A stretch of DNA of 64,000 bases from Bacillota bacterium (GCA_029782095.1 JAKOVL010000073.1:1-64000), one strand, 5' to 3'; positions 9,535 to 19,347 are shown, counted from the first letter of the stretch. A program made the numbers and translations. The notes: generated by a model not told the origin, from the letters alone.

Positions 9535-10791
9535 TTGTTCGAAGCAGTGAGCACCGCTTGGCGCATTAAAGAGCTGAGACAGAGAATTCTATTCACCCTG
9601 GCCATGTTTGTTGTCTTTCGGGCCGGTTCGGCTATTCCGGTGCCCGGAGTCGATACGGGCGCCCTGGCCCAGCTGTTCCAGGGGGATAATATTTTTGGCT
9701 TTCTCAACATTCTCGGGGGGAACAGCCTCTCGAATTTTACCATCTTTGCGCTGGGGATTATGCCTTACATCAATGCTTCTATTATCATGAACCTGTTGAC
9801 CATCGTTATCCCCAGGTTTAAAGAGTGGAGCCAGGAAGGCCCGGAAGGGCGGAAAAAGTTGACGCAGCTTACCCGCTACGGCACTGTCGTCATCGCCCTG
9901 ATCCAGGGGATCGGCCTTTCCTCGCTCATTGCCAATACGGCTATTTCGGACCGAAGCTTTATCACCTTTCTTACGATTATCATCTCCCTTACCGCGGGAA
10001 CCTCTTTTTTAATGTGGATGGGCGAGCTGATTACTGAAAAAGGGATTGGCAACGGTATTTCCCTGATTATCTTTGCCGGGATTGTGGCCGGGTTCCCGTA
10101 TGGTGTGGCCGCTGCTGCGGAGCAGTACCGTTTCGGGCAGATTACCATTTATATTATTTTGCTGGTATTGATCTTAATGCTGGCTTTAATCGTTGGGATT
10201 ATCGCCTTGGACCAGGGCCAGCGCCGCATTAATGTGCAGTACAGCAAGCGGATCGTGGGCCGAAAAATGTACGGCGGCCAGACCACCCACATTCCCATGA
10301 AAGTAAACCAGTCCGGGGTGATTCCGGTAATTTTCGCGTCGGTCATTCTATCCTTTCCCCAGACTATTGCCAGCTTTATCCAGCATCCCTGGGCGCAAAG
10401 GACAGCCGAAGCGCTGGAATGGGGTTCAAATCTTCATTTGAGCTTATACGTGCTTTTGATTATCGCCTTTTCTTATTTTTATACTGCCGTGCAGTTCGAC
10501 CCGTTTCAGGTGGCAGGCAATATCAAAAAATACGGCGGCTTTATCCCCGGTTTGCGTCCGGGTCGTCCCACGGCGGAGTACCTGGGGAAGGTAACCTCGC
10601 GGTTGACCACTGTGGGCGCCTTTACCCTGGCTTTTATCGCTGTCTTTCCCGTTATTCTGCAGCGTTTCACCGGGATGCAGCTGATCTTCACCGGGACCGG
10701 CTTGATTATCGTTGTTGGCGTGGTCCTGGAAACGGCAAAGCAAATAGAAAGCCATATGCTCATGCGCAGTTACCGGGGCTTTATGAAATAG
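9535..10791 (+). CDS. secY: Preprotein translocase subunit SecY
   Basis: 418 residues, the channel-forming subunit of the Sec translocon in the inner membrane, with ten predicted membrane helices. The first helix (LFTLAMFVVFRAGSAIPVPGV), the plug-region GNSLSNFTIFALGIMPYI and the cytoplasmic loop YSKRIVGRKMYGGQ are recognisable. The start is TTG 9535, 2 nt after the rplO stop, so translation is probably coupled. The next gene is map; adk, common here in Bacillota, is missing. Confidence 0.97.
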   Translation: MFEAVSTAWRIKELRQRILFTLAMFVVFRAGSAIPVPGVDTGALAQLFQGDNIFGFLNILGGNSLSNFTIFALGIMPYINASIIMNLLTIVIPRFKEWSQEGPEGRKKLTQLTRYGTVVIALIQGIGLSSLIANTAISDRSFITFLTIIISLTAGTSFLMWMGELITEKGIGNGISLIIFAGIVAGFPYGVAAAAEQYRFGQITIYIILLVLILMLALIVGIIALDQGQRRINVQYSKRIVGRKMYGGQTTHIPMKVNQSGVIPVIFASVILSFPQTIASFIQHPWAQRTAEALEWGSNLHLSLYVLLIIAFSYFYTAVQFDPFQVAGNIKKYGGFIPGLRPGRPTAEYLGKVTSRLTTVGAFTLAFIAVFPVILQRFTGMQLIFTGTGLIIVVGVVLETAKQIESHMLMRSYRGFMK

Positions 10792-10798
10792 GTGCTTT

Positions 10799-11551
10799 AT
10801 GATTAGAATCAAATCTCCCAATGAAATAGAGGCGATGCGGCGGGCGGGGCGCATAGTTGCCGCAGTGCTCCAGCAAATGGGGCAAATGGTCAGACCCGGT
10901 ATAACCACCGCCGCCCTGAATAAAAAGGCGGAGCAGCTTATTCGCAAAGCCGGGGCTGAGCCCGCTTTCCTGGGGTACCATAATTTCCCTGCCTCGATTT
11001 GTACTTCTGTTAACGAAGAAGTAGTGCATGGCATTCCGGGGTTGCGCAAGCTTAAAGAGGGCGATATAATCAGCATTGATGTGGGTGTGCGGCTTCAAGG
11101 CTACTACGGTGATGCGGCCGCAACTTTTGCCGTCGGAGAAATCTCACCGCTGGCGGCCAGGTTGATTGAAGTTACCCGGCAGTCCCTTTACGAGGCCATT
11201 AAGGCGATGCGGGTGGGAGGTCGCCTGTCGGATATCTCTCATGCGGTGGAGTCATATGTCAAGCTGAACCGGTTTTCGGTCGTGCGCGATTATGTCGGCC
11301 ACGGTATTGGCACCGAAATGCACGAGGATCCCCAGGTGCCCAATTTTGGCCCACCGGGCCGGGGCCCCGTGCTCCAGAAGGGTATGGTTTTAGCCATCGA
11401 ACCGATGGTCAATGCCGGCGGTTGGGAGGTTGAAGTATTGCCAGATCAATGGACCGTGGTTACTAAAGATCGCAGTTTATCCGCTCATTTTGAACATACC
11501 GTTGCCCTTGGTGAAGACGGTCCGGAAATCCTGACCGTGCTCGAGCAGTAA
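10799..11551 (+). CDS. map: Methionine aminopeptidase, type I
   Basis: 250 residues. Removes the N-terminal methionine from new proteins. The five metal ligands of the pita-bread fold are visible: two aspartates in SIDVGVRLQGYYGDAA, His in GHGIGTEMHEDPQ, Glu in AIEPMVNAG and Glu in SAHFEHTVAL; the substrate His is in VHGIPG. No N-terminal zinc finger, so type Ia. Starts 7 nt after secY, in place of the usual adk. Confidence 0.96.
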   Translation: MIRIKSPNEIEAMRRAGRIVAAVLQQMGQMVRPGITTAALNKKAEQLIRKAGAEPAFLGYHNFPASICTSVNEEVVHGIPGLRKLKEGDIISIDVGVRLQGYYGDAAATFAVGEISPLAARLIEVTRQSLYEAIKAMRVGGRLSDISHAVESYVKLNRFSVVRDYVGHGIGTEMHEDPQVPNFGPPGRGPVLQKGMVLAIEPMVNAGGWEVEVLPDQWTVVTKDRSLSAHFEHTVALGEDGPEILTVLEQ

Positions 11552-11560
11552 AGGGGTGGT

Positions 11561-11851
11561 ATGATGGATGAGTTTAAGCCCGGGCAGCTGGTTCGCTCGC
11601 TGGCGGGCCGGGACAAGGGTGAACATTATCTGGTGATCAAGGTGCTGGGGCCGCGATACGTGTTGCTGGCCAACGGGCGCAGCCGGCCGTTAAACCGGCT
11701 TAAAAAGAAGAACATTGCTCACCTCCAGCGATACAACCGTCGGGCCGATATTCAAGAGTTGTTAGATGCGCAAAAGCTCACCGACAGCCAGGTAATTAGA
11801 TTAATTAAAGAGCTGGCGCCGCTGGAAGACGTTTCAAGACAGGAGGTTTAA
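11561..11851 (+). CDS. KOW domain-containing RNA-binding protein (L14e-like)
   Basis: 96 residues. The N-terminal half resembles the KOW/L14e fold: [26 protein letters not shown], then a basic stretch [13 protein letters not shown]; the C-terminal half is helical. A protein of this kind is regularly found between map and infA in Clostridia, where it is annotated as an RNA-binding or ribosomal-like protein. Exact role unknown. ATG 11561 or ATG 11564 could be the start; the GGGGTGG site fits either poorly. Confidence 0.85.
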   Translation: MMDEFKPGQLVRSLAGRDKGEHYLVIKVLGPRYVLLANGRSRPLNRLKKKNIAHLQRYNRRADIQELLDAQKLTDSQVIRLIKELAPLEDVSRQEV

Positions 11852-11858
11852 AAAGCCG

Positions 11859-12080
11859 ATGACCAAAAAGAAGGATGTCGTAGAGGTAGAAGGTACGGTT
11901 ATTGAACCACTTCCGAACGCCATGTTTCGGGTCGAGTTAAAAAACGGTCTCAAGGTGCTGGCTCACGTTTCCGGAAAAATTCGCATGAACTTTATCCGCA
12001 TACTCCCCGGCGATCGGGTGCTGGTTGAGCTATCTCCATATGATCTTACCCGGGGGCGGATTACCTATCGCTATAAATAA
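11859..12080 (+). CDS. infA: Translation initiation factor IF-1
   Basis: 73 residues, one OB-fold: [42 protein letters not shown] and [15 protein letters not shown]. Binds the 30S A site during initiation. Ribosome binding site AGGAGGTTTAAAAAGCCG. Eight nt after the KOW gene. Confidence 0.97.
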   Translation: MTKKKDVVEVEGTVIEPLPNAMFRVELKNGLKVLAHVSGKIRMNFIRILPGDRVLVELSPYDLTRGRITYRYK

Positions 12081-12094
12081 GGAGGCGGCAAAAG

Positions 12095-12208
12095 ATGAAG
12101 GTGAGGCCCTCAGTCAAACCGATGTGCGAAAAATGCAAGGTTATTCGCCGTAAGGGCAAAGTGGTGATCATCTGCCAGAACCCCAAGCACAAGCAGCGGC
12201 AGGGTTAA
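12095..12208 (+). CDS. rpmJ: 50S ribosomal protein L36, zinc-binding type
   Basis: 37 residues, bL36, read directly from the sequence: [20 protein letters not shown] at the start and [10 protein letters not shown] at the end. Zinc ligands C11, C14, C27 and H32 are all present. ATG 12095 follows AAGGAGGCGGCAAAAG. The canonical infA-rpmJ-rpsM order is kept. Confidence 0.97.
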   Translation: MKVRPSVKPMCEKCKVIRRKGKVVIICQNPKHKQRQG

Positions 12209-12300
12209 GAATAGGACCCCTTGCTATAGGGAAATATATCTTTGTTTAGCTTTTTTTGGTTTTCCAGGACTGGTGAACATGGTTAAGGAGGTGTAAAACA

Positions 12301-12672
12301 TTGGCAAGAATCGCCGGAGTTGACTTGCCGCGGGACAAGAGGGTGGAGATTGCGCTCAGTTATATTTACGGGATTGGTCGTGCCCGGGCCGCCCAAATTC
12401 TGAAAAACACCGGAGTAAACCCCGATACCCGTGTGCGCGATTTAACTGAAGATGAAATCAGCCGCTTACGGGAATTTATTGATAAGAATTATAAGGTCGA
12501 AGGTGACCTGCGCCGGGAAGTGGCCATGAACATCAAACGGCTGGTGGAGATCGGCTGCTACCGCGGTATACGCCACCGCCGCGGCCTGCCCGTGCGGGGC
12601 CAGAACACCAAAAATAACGCCCGGACGCGCAAAGGGCCGGCCAAGACCGTCGGCGTCCGCCGCAAGAAATAA
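12301..12672 (+). CDS. rpsM: 30S ribosomal protein S13
   Basis: 123 residues, uS13, from TTG 12301 ([19 protein letters not shown]) after TAAGGAGGTGTAAAACA. Helix-two-turn-helix region [14 protein letters not shown] and basic tail [18 protein letters not shown] that contacts tRNA. Unusually, 230 nt separate it from rpsK. Confidence 0.97.
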   Translation: MARIAGVDLPRDKRVEIALSYIYGIGRARAAQILKNTGVNPDTRVRDLTEDEISRLREFIDKNYKVEGDLRREVAMNIKRLVEIGCYRGIRHRRGLPVRGQNTKNNARTRKGPAKTVGVRRKK

Positions 12673-12902
12673 TGATCAGCAGTTAGCAGTGGTTCGCAAG
12701 AAGACGGCTGCAGCTTGGCAGGGGCGCTGTGGGCAAGTGAGAACTAATGCCTTTTCAGTCGCAAACCTATGGGGGTGCAGTATGCTGCCCTCCCATGATG
12801 GCGTCATGATCATGGCATCTGCCGTAGGGGCGGCGCTGCTTTAGAATCCGAAGCGTGGTCGCACCCTGCCAGTATGCAAATAGAAAGGAGGAGGCCATAA
12901 AC
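12673..12902. other. Long spacer inside the alpha operon (rpsM-rpsK)
   Basis: 230 nt without a supported gene, much longer than the other gaps in this cluster (mostly under 100 nt). It contains short inverted repeats around 12796-12816 (ATGATGGCGTCAT and TGATCA) but no T-tract or convincing promoter. It ends in the strong rpsK binding site. Confidence 0.5.
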
Positions 12903-13295
12903 TTGGTCAAGAGAAAAGGAGCACGTCCCAAGCGGCGTGAACGTAAAAATGTTGAACGCGGGGTCGCCCATATTAAATCGACCTTTAACAATACAATTAT
13001 TACGATTACCGATATGAACGGCAATGGCATCGCCTGGTCCAGCGCCGGAAACGTGGGCTTTAAAGGGTCGCGGAAGTCAACGCCGTTTGCTGCCCAGCTG
13101 GCTGCCGAAACGGCGGCGCGGGCAGCCATGGAACACGGTATGCGCCAGGTCGAAGTTTTGGTTAAGGGGCCCGGAGCAGGCCGGGAAGCGGCTATTCGCT
13201 CGCTGCAGGCTGCCGGGCTGGAAGTGAATATGATTAAGGACGTTACCCCGATTCCGCATAACGGCTGCCGTCCGCCCAAGCGGCGGAGGGTCTAA
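12903..13295 (+). CDS. rpsK: 30S ribosomal protein S11
   Basis: 130 residues, uS11, from TTG 12903 ([20 protein letters not shown]) after [38 protein letters not shown] and the end [11 protein letters not shown] are diagnostic. The in-frame GTG at 12855 would add 16 unrelated residues and is rejected. S11 forms part of the 30S platform. Confidence 0.97.
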   Translation: MVKRKGARPKRRERKNVERGVAHIKSTFNNTIITITDMNGNGIAWSSAGNVGFKGSRKSTPFAAQLAAETAARAAMEHGMRQVEVLVKGPGAGREAAIRSLQAAGLEVNMIKDVTPIPHNGCRPPKRRRV

Positions 13296-13334
13296 GCCTG
13301 AAACTTACAAACGGGAGGTGTAGCTAAGAATACG

Positions 13335-13961
13335 ATGGCACGCTATACAGGAGCAGTTTGCCGTTTATGCCGCAGGGAAAGAATGAAGCTGTACCTGAAA
13401 GGGGACCGCTGTTATTCCGATAAATGCAGCGTGGTTAGGCACAATTACCCGCCCGGGGAGCACGGCCAGGCTCGCCAGAAGTTTTCCGAGTACGGGCAGC
13501 AGTTGAGGGAGAAGCAGAAAGCAAAGCGCATTTACGGTGTGCTGGAGCGCCAGTTCAGGCGCTACTTCAAAGAAGCAGACCGGCGCAAAGGTGTGACCGG
13601 TGAAATTTTGCTGCAGCTTTTAGAGAGCAGGCTGGACAATATAGTCTACCGCCTCGGCCTGAGCCGTTCCCGGTCGGAAGCACGCCAGCTGATCAATCAC
13701 GGCCATTTTGAGGTGAACGGCCGTAAAGTGGATATTCCCTCTTATTTAACCCGGCCCGGGGACGTCATTGCCGTCCGGGAGAAAAGCAAAAAACTGCCCG
13801 TGTTTAAGGAGATCGCTGAAGCGCGGGATCAGCAGGGTACTGTAGACTGGCTGGAAGTTGACTATGAAAAGCTCGAAGGCAGAATAGTGCGGGTGCCGCA
13901 GCGGGAGGAAATCGATGTGCCTCTGGCCGAGCACCTTATCGTCGAACTTTATTCCCGGTAA
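13335..13961 (+). CDS. rpsD: 30S ribosomal protein S4, zinc-binding type
   Basis: 208 residues, uS4. The N-terminus has the zinc cluster C9, C12, C26 and C31 (CRLCRRE...RCYSDKC). The S4 RNA-binding domain [20 protein letters not shown] and [20 protein letters not shown] follow. S4 nucleates 30S assembly and in many bacteria represses the alpha operon. Confidence 0.97.
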   Translation: MARYTGAVCRLCRRERMKLYLKGDRCYSDKCSVVRHNYPPGEHGQARQKFSEYGQQLREKQKAKRIYGVLERQFRRYFKEADRRKGVTGEILLQLLESRLDNIVYRLGLSRSRSEARQLINHGHFEVNGRKVDIPSYLTRPGDVIAVREKSKKLPVFKEIAEARDQQGTVDWLEVDYEKLEGRIVRVPQREEIDVPLAEHLIVELYSR

Positions 13962-14010
13962 GCGGTAGCAAACCCTCAATAACCTTACCGAGGAGGGTAT
14001 ACAGGTTCCT

Positions 14011-14958
14011 ATGATCGAGATTGAAAAGCCTAAAATCGAGTATGTGGAAAAGGACGAAAAGCTAACCTACGGCAAGTTCGTCGTCGAACCGCTGGAGCGT
14101 GGCTACGGGATTACTCTGGGCAACGCTCTGCGCCGGATCCTTTTATCATCGCTGCCCGGCGCCGCAGTGACCAGCGTTAGGTTTGATGGTGCTTTGCATG
14201 AGTTTTCGACGCTGCCCGGAGTTCTTGAGGATACCATTGAGATTATCCTTAACCTGAAAAACCTGTCCATGAAAATTCACAGCAGCGAGCCCCAGACCCT
14301 GATTCTGGACACCGATAAAACAGGCGTGGTCAGGGCCGGTGACATCAAGGCACCGGCGGAGGTGGAAATCTTAAACCCTGACCTGCCGATCTGTACTCTG
14401 GAAGAGGATGCCCGCATCTACATGGAGATGACGGCAGTTAATGGTCGGGGCTATGTACCTGCGGAGCGGAACAAGCAGCCGCACCAGCCTATCGGCGTAA
14501 TCCCGGTGGATTCCATCTTTTCGCCGATTCGCAAGGTTAACTACCAGGTGGAAAATACCCGCGTCGGCCAGGTTACCGATTATGACAAATTAACCCTGGA
14601 GGTCTGGACCGACGGAAGCGTCAAACCGGACGAAGCGGTGTCCCTGGCGGCGAAGATTTTAAACAAGCATATCGCCCTGTTTGTCAACTTGACCGAGCAG
14701 GTGGACGAAGTGGAGATCACCTCAGATCGCCAGGAAGAGGATAAAGAAAGGCTCCTGGAAATGACCATTGAGGAGCTGGATCTGTCTGTACGCTCTTACA
14801 ACTGCCTGAAGCGGGCCGGGATCAATACCGTTGGGGAACTGGTCCGCAAGACCGAAGAAGAAATGATGAAAGTACGTAATTTGGGCAAGAAATCCCTGGA
14901 AGAAGTCGAGTCGAAGCTACGTGAGCTTGGCTTAGGACTGAGCAAGGGCGGGGAGTAA
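14011..14958 (+). CDS. rpoA: DNA-directed RNA polymerase subunit alpha
   Basis: 315 residues. N-terminal assembly domain (to about residue 230) with [24 protein letters not shown]-terminal domain with [26 protein letters not shown] and the helix-hairpin-helix [20 protein letters not shown], which binds UP elements and activators. Preceded by GAGGAGGGTATACAGGTTCCT. Confidence 0.98.
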   Translation: MIEIEKPKIEYVEKDEKLTYGKFVVEPLERGYGITLGNALRRILLSSLPGAAVTSVRFDGALHEFSTLPGVLEDTIEIILNLKNLSMKIHSSEPQTLILDTDKTGVVRAGDIKAPAEVEILNPDLPICTLEEDARIYMEMTAVNGRGYVPAERNKQPHQPIGVIPVDSIFSPIRKVNYQVENTRVGQVTDYDKLTLEVWTDGSVKPDEAVSLAAKILNKHIALFVNLTEQVDEVEITSDRQEEDKERLLEMTIEELDLSVRSYNCLKRAGINTVGELVRKTEEEMMKVRNLGKKSLEEVESKLRELGLGLSKGGE

Positions 14959-14979
14959 TTGCTGTAAGGAGGAATGAAG

Positions 14980-15321
14980 ATGGCATACCAGAAACTGGGC
15001 CGGAAAAGCGGACCGAGGCGGGCTCTGCTGCGCGGCCAGGTCACCTCGCTTTTGGATACGGGGCGTATCGAAACTACCTCGGCCAAGGCCAAAGCCATCC
15101 GTCCCATCGCCGAAAAGATGATCACGCTGGCCAAGCGGGGCGATTTGCATGCACGACGCCAGGCTCTCGCTTTTCTATTAAGTGAAGACGTGGTTACCAA
15201 ATTGTTTGAAAAAATCGGCCCCAGGTTTGAAGGCCGTGAAGGCGGTTACACTCGAATCGTGCCCATCGGGCCGCGGCGCGGTGACTCAGCACCCATGGTC
15301 ATCCTTGAACTGGTAAAGTAA
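14980..15321 (+). CDS. rplQ: 50S ribosomal protein L17
   Basis: 113 residues, bL17: [19 protein letters not shown], then LARRQALAF-like [18 protein letters not shown] and a [19 protein letters not shown] end. ATG 14980 is 7 nt after AAGGAGG; an ATG at 14974 is only 1 nt away and is rejected. Last gene of the ribosomal cluster before a 560-nt repeat-bearing gap. Confidence 0.97.
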   Translation: MAYQKLGRKSGPRRALLRGQVTSLLDTGRIETTSAKAKAIRPIAEKMITLAKRGDLHARRQALAFLLSEDVVTKLFEKIGPRFEGREGGYTRIVPIGPRRGDSAPMVILELVK

Positions 15322-15881
15322 GCAGGCTGGTGTATGCTTTTTCTGAATTGCCCTTTTCCCCAAGGCTGCCCTTCGCATGAATGTGCGGGGGCATTGCTTT
15401 CTGAATGCAGAATGCGGAATATGGAAACCAGAAGTAAGTGGTTCATAGCCGGGGTTTCCCCATAATCCCCTCCCCCGGGGCATGACACAAGCACCCCCTC
15501 TCCCTGGCCCTCTCCCGCCAGGGGAGAGGGAACTGCTCCTCTTGGGGAGGAGGGCCAGAGCGAGGGGCGAATGGGGAAGGACACAGAATAAGGGATACAG
15601 AATAAAAGCCGGGAACCAAAAACTCCCTCTCCCTGGTGGGGGGGCAGGAGACAGAATTAGAGCAGGGTAATAGTGCAGTTTGTACGAACAGCCACTCCCT
15701 CCTTCTTAACGGGGTAAGCCGGGGTGGCGGTGGAATGGGAAAGGACGCAGGTCTCAGAATAAAAGCCCGGGAAATGCAGATTTTATCGCAGGGGCGCAGC
15801 GCGCTGCGCCCGTCATCTGCAAAGGTGCCGGTTTAAATTTGCGCTGCACCGCACCCGCGAGGACAGCGGAGGTTTATTGCC
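15322..15881. other. 560-nt intergenic region with dispersed repeats
   Basis: No gene is supported. It holds a copy of the CCCTCTCCC...GGGAGAGGG repeat family (15493-15530), a partly complementary GGAGGAGGGCCAGAGCGAGGGG stretch after it, a second degenerate piece near 15625-15650, and AATGCAGAATGCGGAATATGG motifs. No clear promoter for ecfA1 was found. Confidence 0.6.
15493..15530. repeat. Dispersed GC-rich inverted repeat, copy 1
   Basis: CCCTCTCCC ... GGGGAGAGGG with a short GCC-type loop; shares core sequence with copies near 18.53, 26.11, 26.41, 37.73 and 51.66 kb. Confidence 0.75.
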
Positions 15882-16751
15882 TTGAACATTAATAATATTG
15901 AACAAAGTCCTTTTATAAAGATCGAGGGTCTGCATTATTACTACGAAGCCGAAGGCGGGGAAATGATCGAAGCCCTGGCCGGAATTGATTTGGAAATAAG
16001 GCAGGGGGAATATGTGGCCATAATCGGGCCCAACGGCTCCGGGAAAACGACCCTGTTAAAACATTTGAACGCACTTTTAATACCATCCGCCGGCAGCGTC
16101 ACCGTATCAGGCCTATCCACTGCCGATGAGGCCAACTTTCCAGAAATACGGCGGCAATGCGGCATGATTTTCCAAAACCCTGACAACCAGCTGGTGGCCA
16201 CCACGGTGGAGGAAGACATCGCTTTTGGCCTGGAAAACATGGCTCTGCCTTCACCGGAAATTCGCGAGCGCGTAGCTGAAGCCATGCACATTCTTGGTCT
16301 CACCGGCCTGGAGCAGCACCCGCCTCACCTTTTGTCCGGCGGCGAAAAACAAAGGGTGGCCATCGCCGGTGTTCTGGCCATGCGCCCCCGCTGCCTGCTC
16401 ATGGACGAGCCCACAGCCATGCTTGATCCTGCCGGCCAGCAGGAGGTTCTCGCCGCTGTGCATAAATTGAACCGGGAGCGGAATATCACCGTCGTCCACG
16501 TGACCCATTTTCCCGAGGAAGCGGCCCTGGCTGGGCGGATTGTGGTTATGGACCGGGGTGCGATCGTTGGGGACGCCCCCCCCAAGCAGCTATTGAGCCG
16601 GCTTTCCATGTTGCACCGGCTGGGGCTGCAGGGGACCATGGCCGCCGAACTGGCCGCGCTGCTGCGGCAGGACGGTTTGGCCCTGGATGGGGAGATCATC
16701 CATATGCGGGAGTTGAGCGATGCGCTATGCGCCTTGGCACAGAAAACCTAA
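15882..16751 (+). CDS. ecfA1: ECF transporter ATPase, first subunit (EcfA1)
   Basis: 289 residues. ABC ATPase of an energy-coupling-factor transporter, which powers vitamin or metal uptake by interchangeable S components. Walker A GPNGSGKTT at 49-57, Q-loop FQNPDNQL at 98-104, signature LSGGEKQRV at 151-159, Walker B LLMDEPTAMLDP with D175/E176, and the switch His in VTHFPEEA. The start is TTG 15882. It overlaps ecfA2 by 25 nt. The gene set ecfA1-ecfA2-ecfT-truA after rplQ is the standard Bacillota order, which makes this the housekeeping shared module. Confidence 0.94.
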   Translation: MNINNIEQSPFIKIEGLHYYYEAEGGEMIEALAGIDLEIRQGEYVAIIGPNGSGKTTLLKHLNALLIPSAGSVTVSGLSTADEANFPEIRRQCGMIFQNPDNQLVATTVEEDIAFGLENMALPSPEIRERVAEAMHILGLTGLEQHPPHLLSGGEKQRVAIAGVLAMRPRCLLMDEPTAMLDPAGQQEVLAAVHKLNRERNITVVHVTHFPEEAALAGRIVVMDRGAIVGDAPPKQLLSRLSMLHRLGLQGTMAAELAALLRQDGLALDGEIIHMRELSDALCALAQKT

Positions 16752-17590
16752 CTTATACCTACATGCCCGGGACTCCTTTTGCCAACACAGCGTTAAAAGA
16801 AGTGACCATAGACATTGAGCCGGGCAGCTTTACAGCCCTGCTCGGACGTTCGGGCTCAGGCAAGTCCACATTGATTCAGCATTTAAACGGACTGCTTAAG
16901 CCCACTTCTGGCCGCGTGCTCATCGATGGACAGCCCCTCGGCAGCAACCGTGCGGATTTGCTGGAGCTAAGGCGGCGCGTGGGGCTGGTCTTTCAAATGC
17001 CTGAGCAGCAGTTCTTCGCCGAGTCGGTTTTCGACGAGATTGCTTTTGCGCCCCGCAACCTGGGGCTAAACGAAAAAGAAGTGGAAGAGAGGGTGCAGCG
17101 ATCGCTGGAGCTGGTCGGGCTGGAGGGGGAAAACCTGCAGAAACGCTCGCCGTTTCACCTCAGCTCGGGGCAAAAGCGGCTGGTGGCCATTGCCTCTGTC
17201 CTGGCCCTTCGGCCCCGGGTATTGATCCTTGATGAACCGACCGCCGGCCTGGATCCAGGGGGGCGCCGGCATCTTTTTTCCCTGTTATCCCGTTTGAATC
17301 GCCGGGAAAAGTTGACCGTGCTTATTGTTACCCATCACCCTGAAGACGTGGCGGCCCTGGCTGATCAATGCCTTGTCTTAAGCGGCGGCCGGCTGGTTTT
17401 AGCCGGAACGCCTGAAGAGGTGTTCAGCCAAAGTGAGGAGCTGCAGCGCCTGGGGCTGGCCCTGCCGCCGGTGACGAGTTTAATGAACGAACTGAATGCT
17501 CAGGGCGCGCCGGTTCCGGGGCCGGTTTTTTCCCTGGAGCAGGCCCGCCGTGTGATCAATAACTGGTTTGGGCGGGGTGAAGAATCATGA
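16727..17590 (+). CDS. ecfA2: ECF transporter ATPase, second subunit (EcfA2)
   Basis: 287 residues, paralogue of the preceding gene and its heterodimer partner. Walker A GRSGSGKST at 40-48, Q-loop FQMPEQQFF, signature LSSGQKRLV at 145-153, Walker B LILDEPTAGLDP with D169/E170. ATG 16727 lies within the end of ecfA1; another in-frame start is not evident. Its stop overlaps ecfT by 4 nt. Confidence 0.94.
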   Translation: MRLGTENLTYTYMPGTPFANTALKEVTIDIEPGSFTALLGRSGSGKSTLIQHLNGLLKPTSGRVLIDGQPLGSNRADLLELRRRVGLVFQMPEQQFFAESVFDEIAFAPRNLGLNEKEVEERVQRSLELVGLEGENLQKRSPFHLSSGQKRLVAIASVLALRPRVLILDEPTAGLDPGGRRHLFSLLSRLNRREKLTVLIVTHHPEDVAALADQCLVLSGGRLVLAGTPEEVFSQSEELQRLGLALPPVTSLMNELNAQGAPVPGPVFSLEQARRVINNWFGRGEES

Positions 17591-18384
17591 GCCGCAGCAT
17601 TACCCTGGGCCATTATCTACCGGGAAGCTCCCTGCTGCACCGCCTCGATGCGCGGTTCAAGCTATTGTCGCTGTTTATCTTCCTGACGGCCCTGTTCTGG
17701 TTGAAAACCTTTGGCGGCATGGCTGCAGCGCTGCTGCTATTGAGCCTGCTTTTAGCCACGGCCCGGGTGCCCTTCCGCTACCTGGTGCGCGGCCTGCGCC
17801 CGTTGATGTATATAGTTCTGTTTACGTTACTGATCTATTTCTTTTTCACCAAGGGCGGCGTCGTCCTGCTGCGCCTGGGTCCTGTAACCGTGGAGCAGGC
17901 TGGGGTGAGCGAAGGCTTGTTTATCGTGGCCCGCCTGATCGGCCTGGTCATGGCCACCCTGCTGGTTACTCTTACAACCACCCCCCTTTCTCTGACCCAC
18001 GGACTGGAGTTTTTTTTAAAGCCATTTCAGCTGATTCACCTCCCCGTGTCCGAGATTGCCATGATCATGACCATTGCCTTGCGATTTGTCCCCACGCTAA
18101 TGGAGGAGAGCCAGCGTCTTATGCGCGCTCAGATCTCCCGGGGCGCCGATTTTGAAAGCGGCAACCTCTGGCGCAAAGCGCGCAATCTCATTCCTTTAAT
18201 TGTGCCCCTTTTTGTCAGCGCCTTTCGCCGGGCCGACGAACTGGCCCTGGCCATGGAAGCCCGCGGATACCGCCTCGGCGCTCGCCGCACCCGCCTACAT
18301 GAAACCAAAGCGGCTTTTCGCGACTGGGTGGTGCTGTTTATCAGCATCGCTATCCTGGTTGTGATCATTGTGGCGAAAATTTAG
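17587..18384 (+). CDS. ecfT: ECF transporter transmembrane subunit T
   Basis: 265 residues, about five membrane helices (for example LSLFIFLTALFWLKTFGG and YIVLFTLLIYFFF). The cytoplasmic coupling motif appears as AQISRGADFESGN and MEARGYRLGARRTRL, the two A-R-G segments that touch the ATPases. Starts in an ATGA overlap with ecfA2. No S component is encoded next to it, as expected of a shared (group II) module. Confidence 0.93.
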   Translation: MSRSITLGHYLPGSSLLHRLDARFKLLSLFIFLTALFWLKTFGGMAAALLLLSLLLATARVPFRYLVRGLRPLMYIVLFTLLIYFFFTKGGVVLLRLGPVTVEQAGVSEGLFIVARLIGLVMATLLVTLTTTPLSLTHGLEFFLKPFQLIHLPVSEIAMIMTIALRFVPTLMEESQRLMRAQISRGADFESGNLWRKARNLIPLIVPLFVSAFRRADELALAMEARGYRLGARRTRLHETKAAFRDWVVLFISIAILVVIIVAKI

Positions 18385-18512
18385 CTGGTTAAAGCGGATT
18401 TAGTTATAGAGAAGAGTGTAAGAGCCAGAATACAGGATGCCGGAGAATAGTTTCAAAGATCGGCAAGTGAGATTATCGAAAATATCCTTGTCCAATGACC
18501 GGTAGAATGGCT

Positions 18513-18556
18513 GGCCCTGCCCCTCCCCCGGTGGGTAAGGGTTAGGGAGAGGGGCC
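18513..18556. repeat. Dispersed GC-rich inverted repeat, copy 2
   Basis: GGCCCTGCCCCTCCCCCGG ... GGGAGAGGGGCC within the 219-nt ecfT-truA gap. It is a near-palindrome and shares the core of the family. Upstream, AGAGCCAGAATACAGGATGC resembles the stretch at 29.5 kb. Confidence 0.7.
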
Positions 18557-18603
18557 AAGCAGCCCAAAGCAGTGCTGCGAAAATCTCTTGGGAGTATGGA
18601 GCT

Positions 18604-19347
18604 GTGAGCAAGATTAAGCTGCACATCAGCTATGACGGGACCCGCTACAGCGGGTTTCAAATCCAGGATAACGCGCCCACCATCCAGGGGGAACTGGAGA
18701 AGGCGCTGGCGGTTATCTACAAGCAGCCCGTGCGCCTCACCGGCGCCGGGCGCACCGATGCCGGGGTGCATGCCCGGGGGCAGGCAGCCCACTACGAAGC
18801 CCCTTTCCCCATAGCCGTAAGCAAACTGCCTGCCGCGCTGAATGCTGCCCTGCCCGGCGATATTGTCATCACCGGGGCCGAGGCGGTCCCTGCGGATTTT
18901 CATGCCCGCTTTCAGGCCAAGAGAAAGATCTATTGCTACACCGTGGACCGGGCGCCATACCCCCAGGTCATGCTGCGCCTGTACAGCTGTCATTTCCCGG
19001 CTGCCCTGGACCTGGAATCTATGCGGGCCGGAGCAAAGCTTCTCCAGGGCAAGCACGATTTTGCCGCTTTCCAGGCTGCGGGCAGCTCCGTGCGCGACAC
19101 GGTGCGCACCCTTTACCGGGTCGAGGTGCACGAACTGCCCCGGGAGCATCTGCTGAAGATTCAGTTTGAAGGAGACGGTTTTCTTTACAAGATGGTGCGC
19201 CTGCTCACCGGCAGCCTGCTTAAGCTGGGCCAGGGCAAGCTGGCGGTGAAGGACCTGGCCGCCGCCCTGGAGGGCCGCTGCCCGGCAGCCGTTGGACCGG
19301 CCGCTCCGCCGCACGGCCTTTGCCTGGAGCGGGTGATCTACGAATAA
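18604..19347 (+). CDS. truA: tRNA pseudouridine(38-40) synthase TruA
   Basis: 247 residues. Isomerises uridines 38-40 in the anticodon arm. The catalytic aspartate is in GAGRTDAGVHARGQ; ISYDGTRYSGFQIQ at the start and FLYKMVRLLTGSLLKLGQGK near the end are family hallmarks. GTG start at 18604 follows a weak GGAGTATGGAGCT. Preceded by a repeat insertion that separates it from ecfT. Confidence 0.95.
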   Translation: MSKIKLHISYDGTRYSGFQIQDNAPTIQGELEKALAVIYKQPVRLTGAGRTDAGVHARGQAAHYEAPFPIAVSKLPAALNAALPGDIVITGAEAVPADFHARFQAKRKIYCYTVDRAPYPQVMLRLYSCHFPAALDLESMRAGAKLLQGKHDFAAFQAAGSSVRDTVRTLYRVEVHELPREHLLKIQFEGDGFLYKMVRLLTGSLLKLGQGKLAVKDLAAALEGRCPAAVGPAAPPHGLCLERVIYE

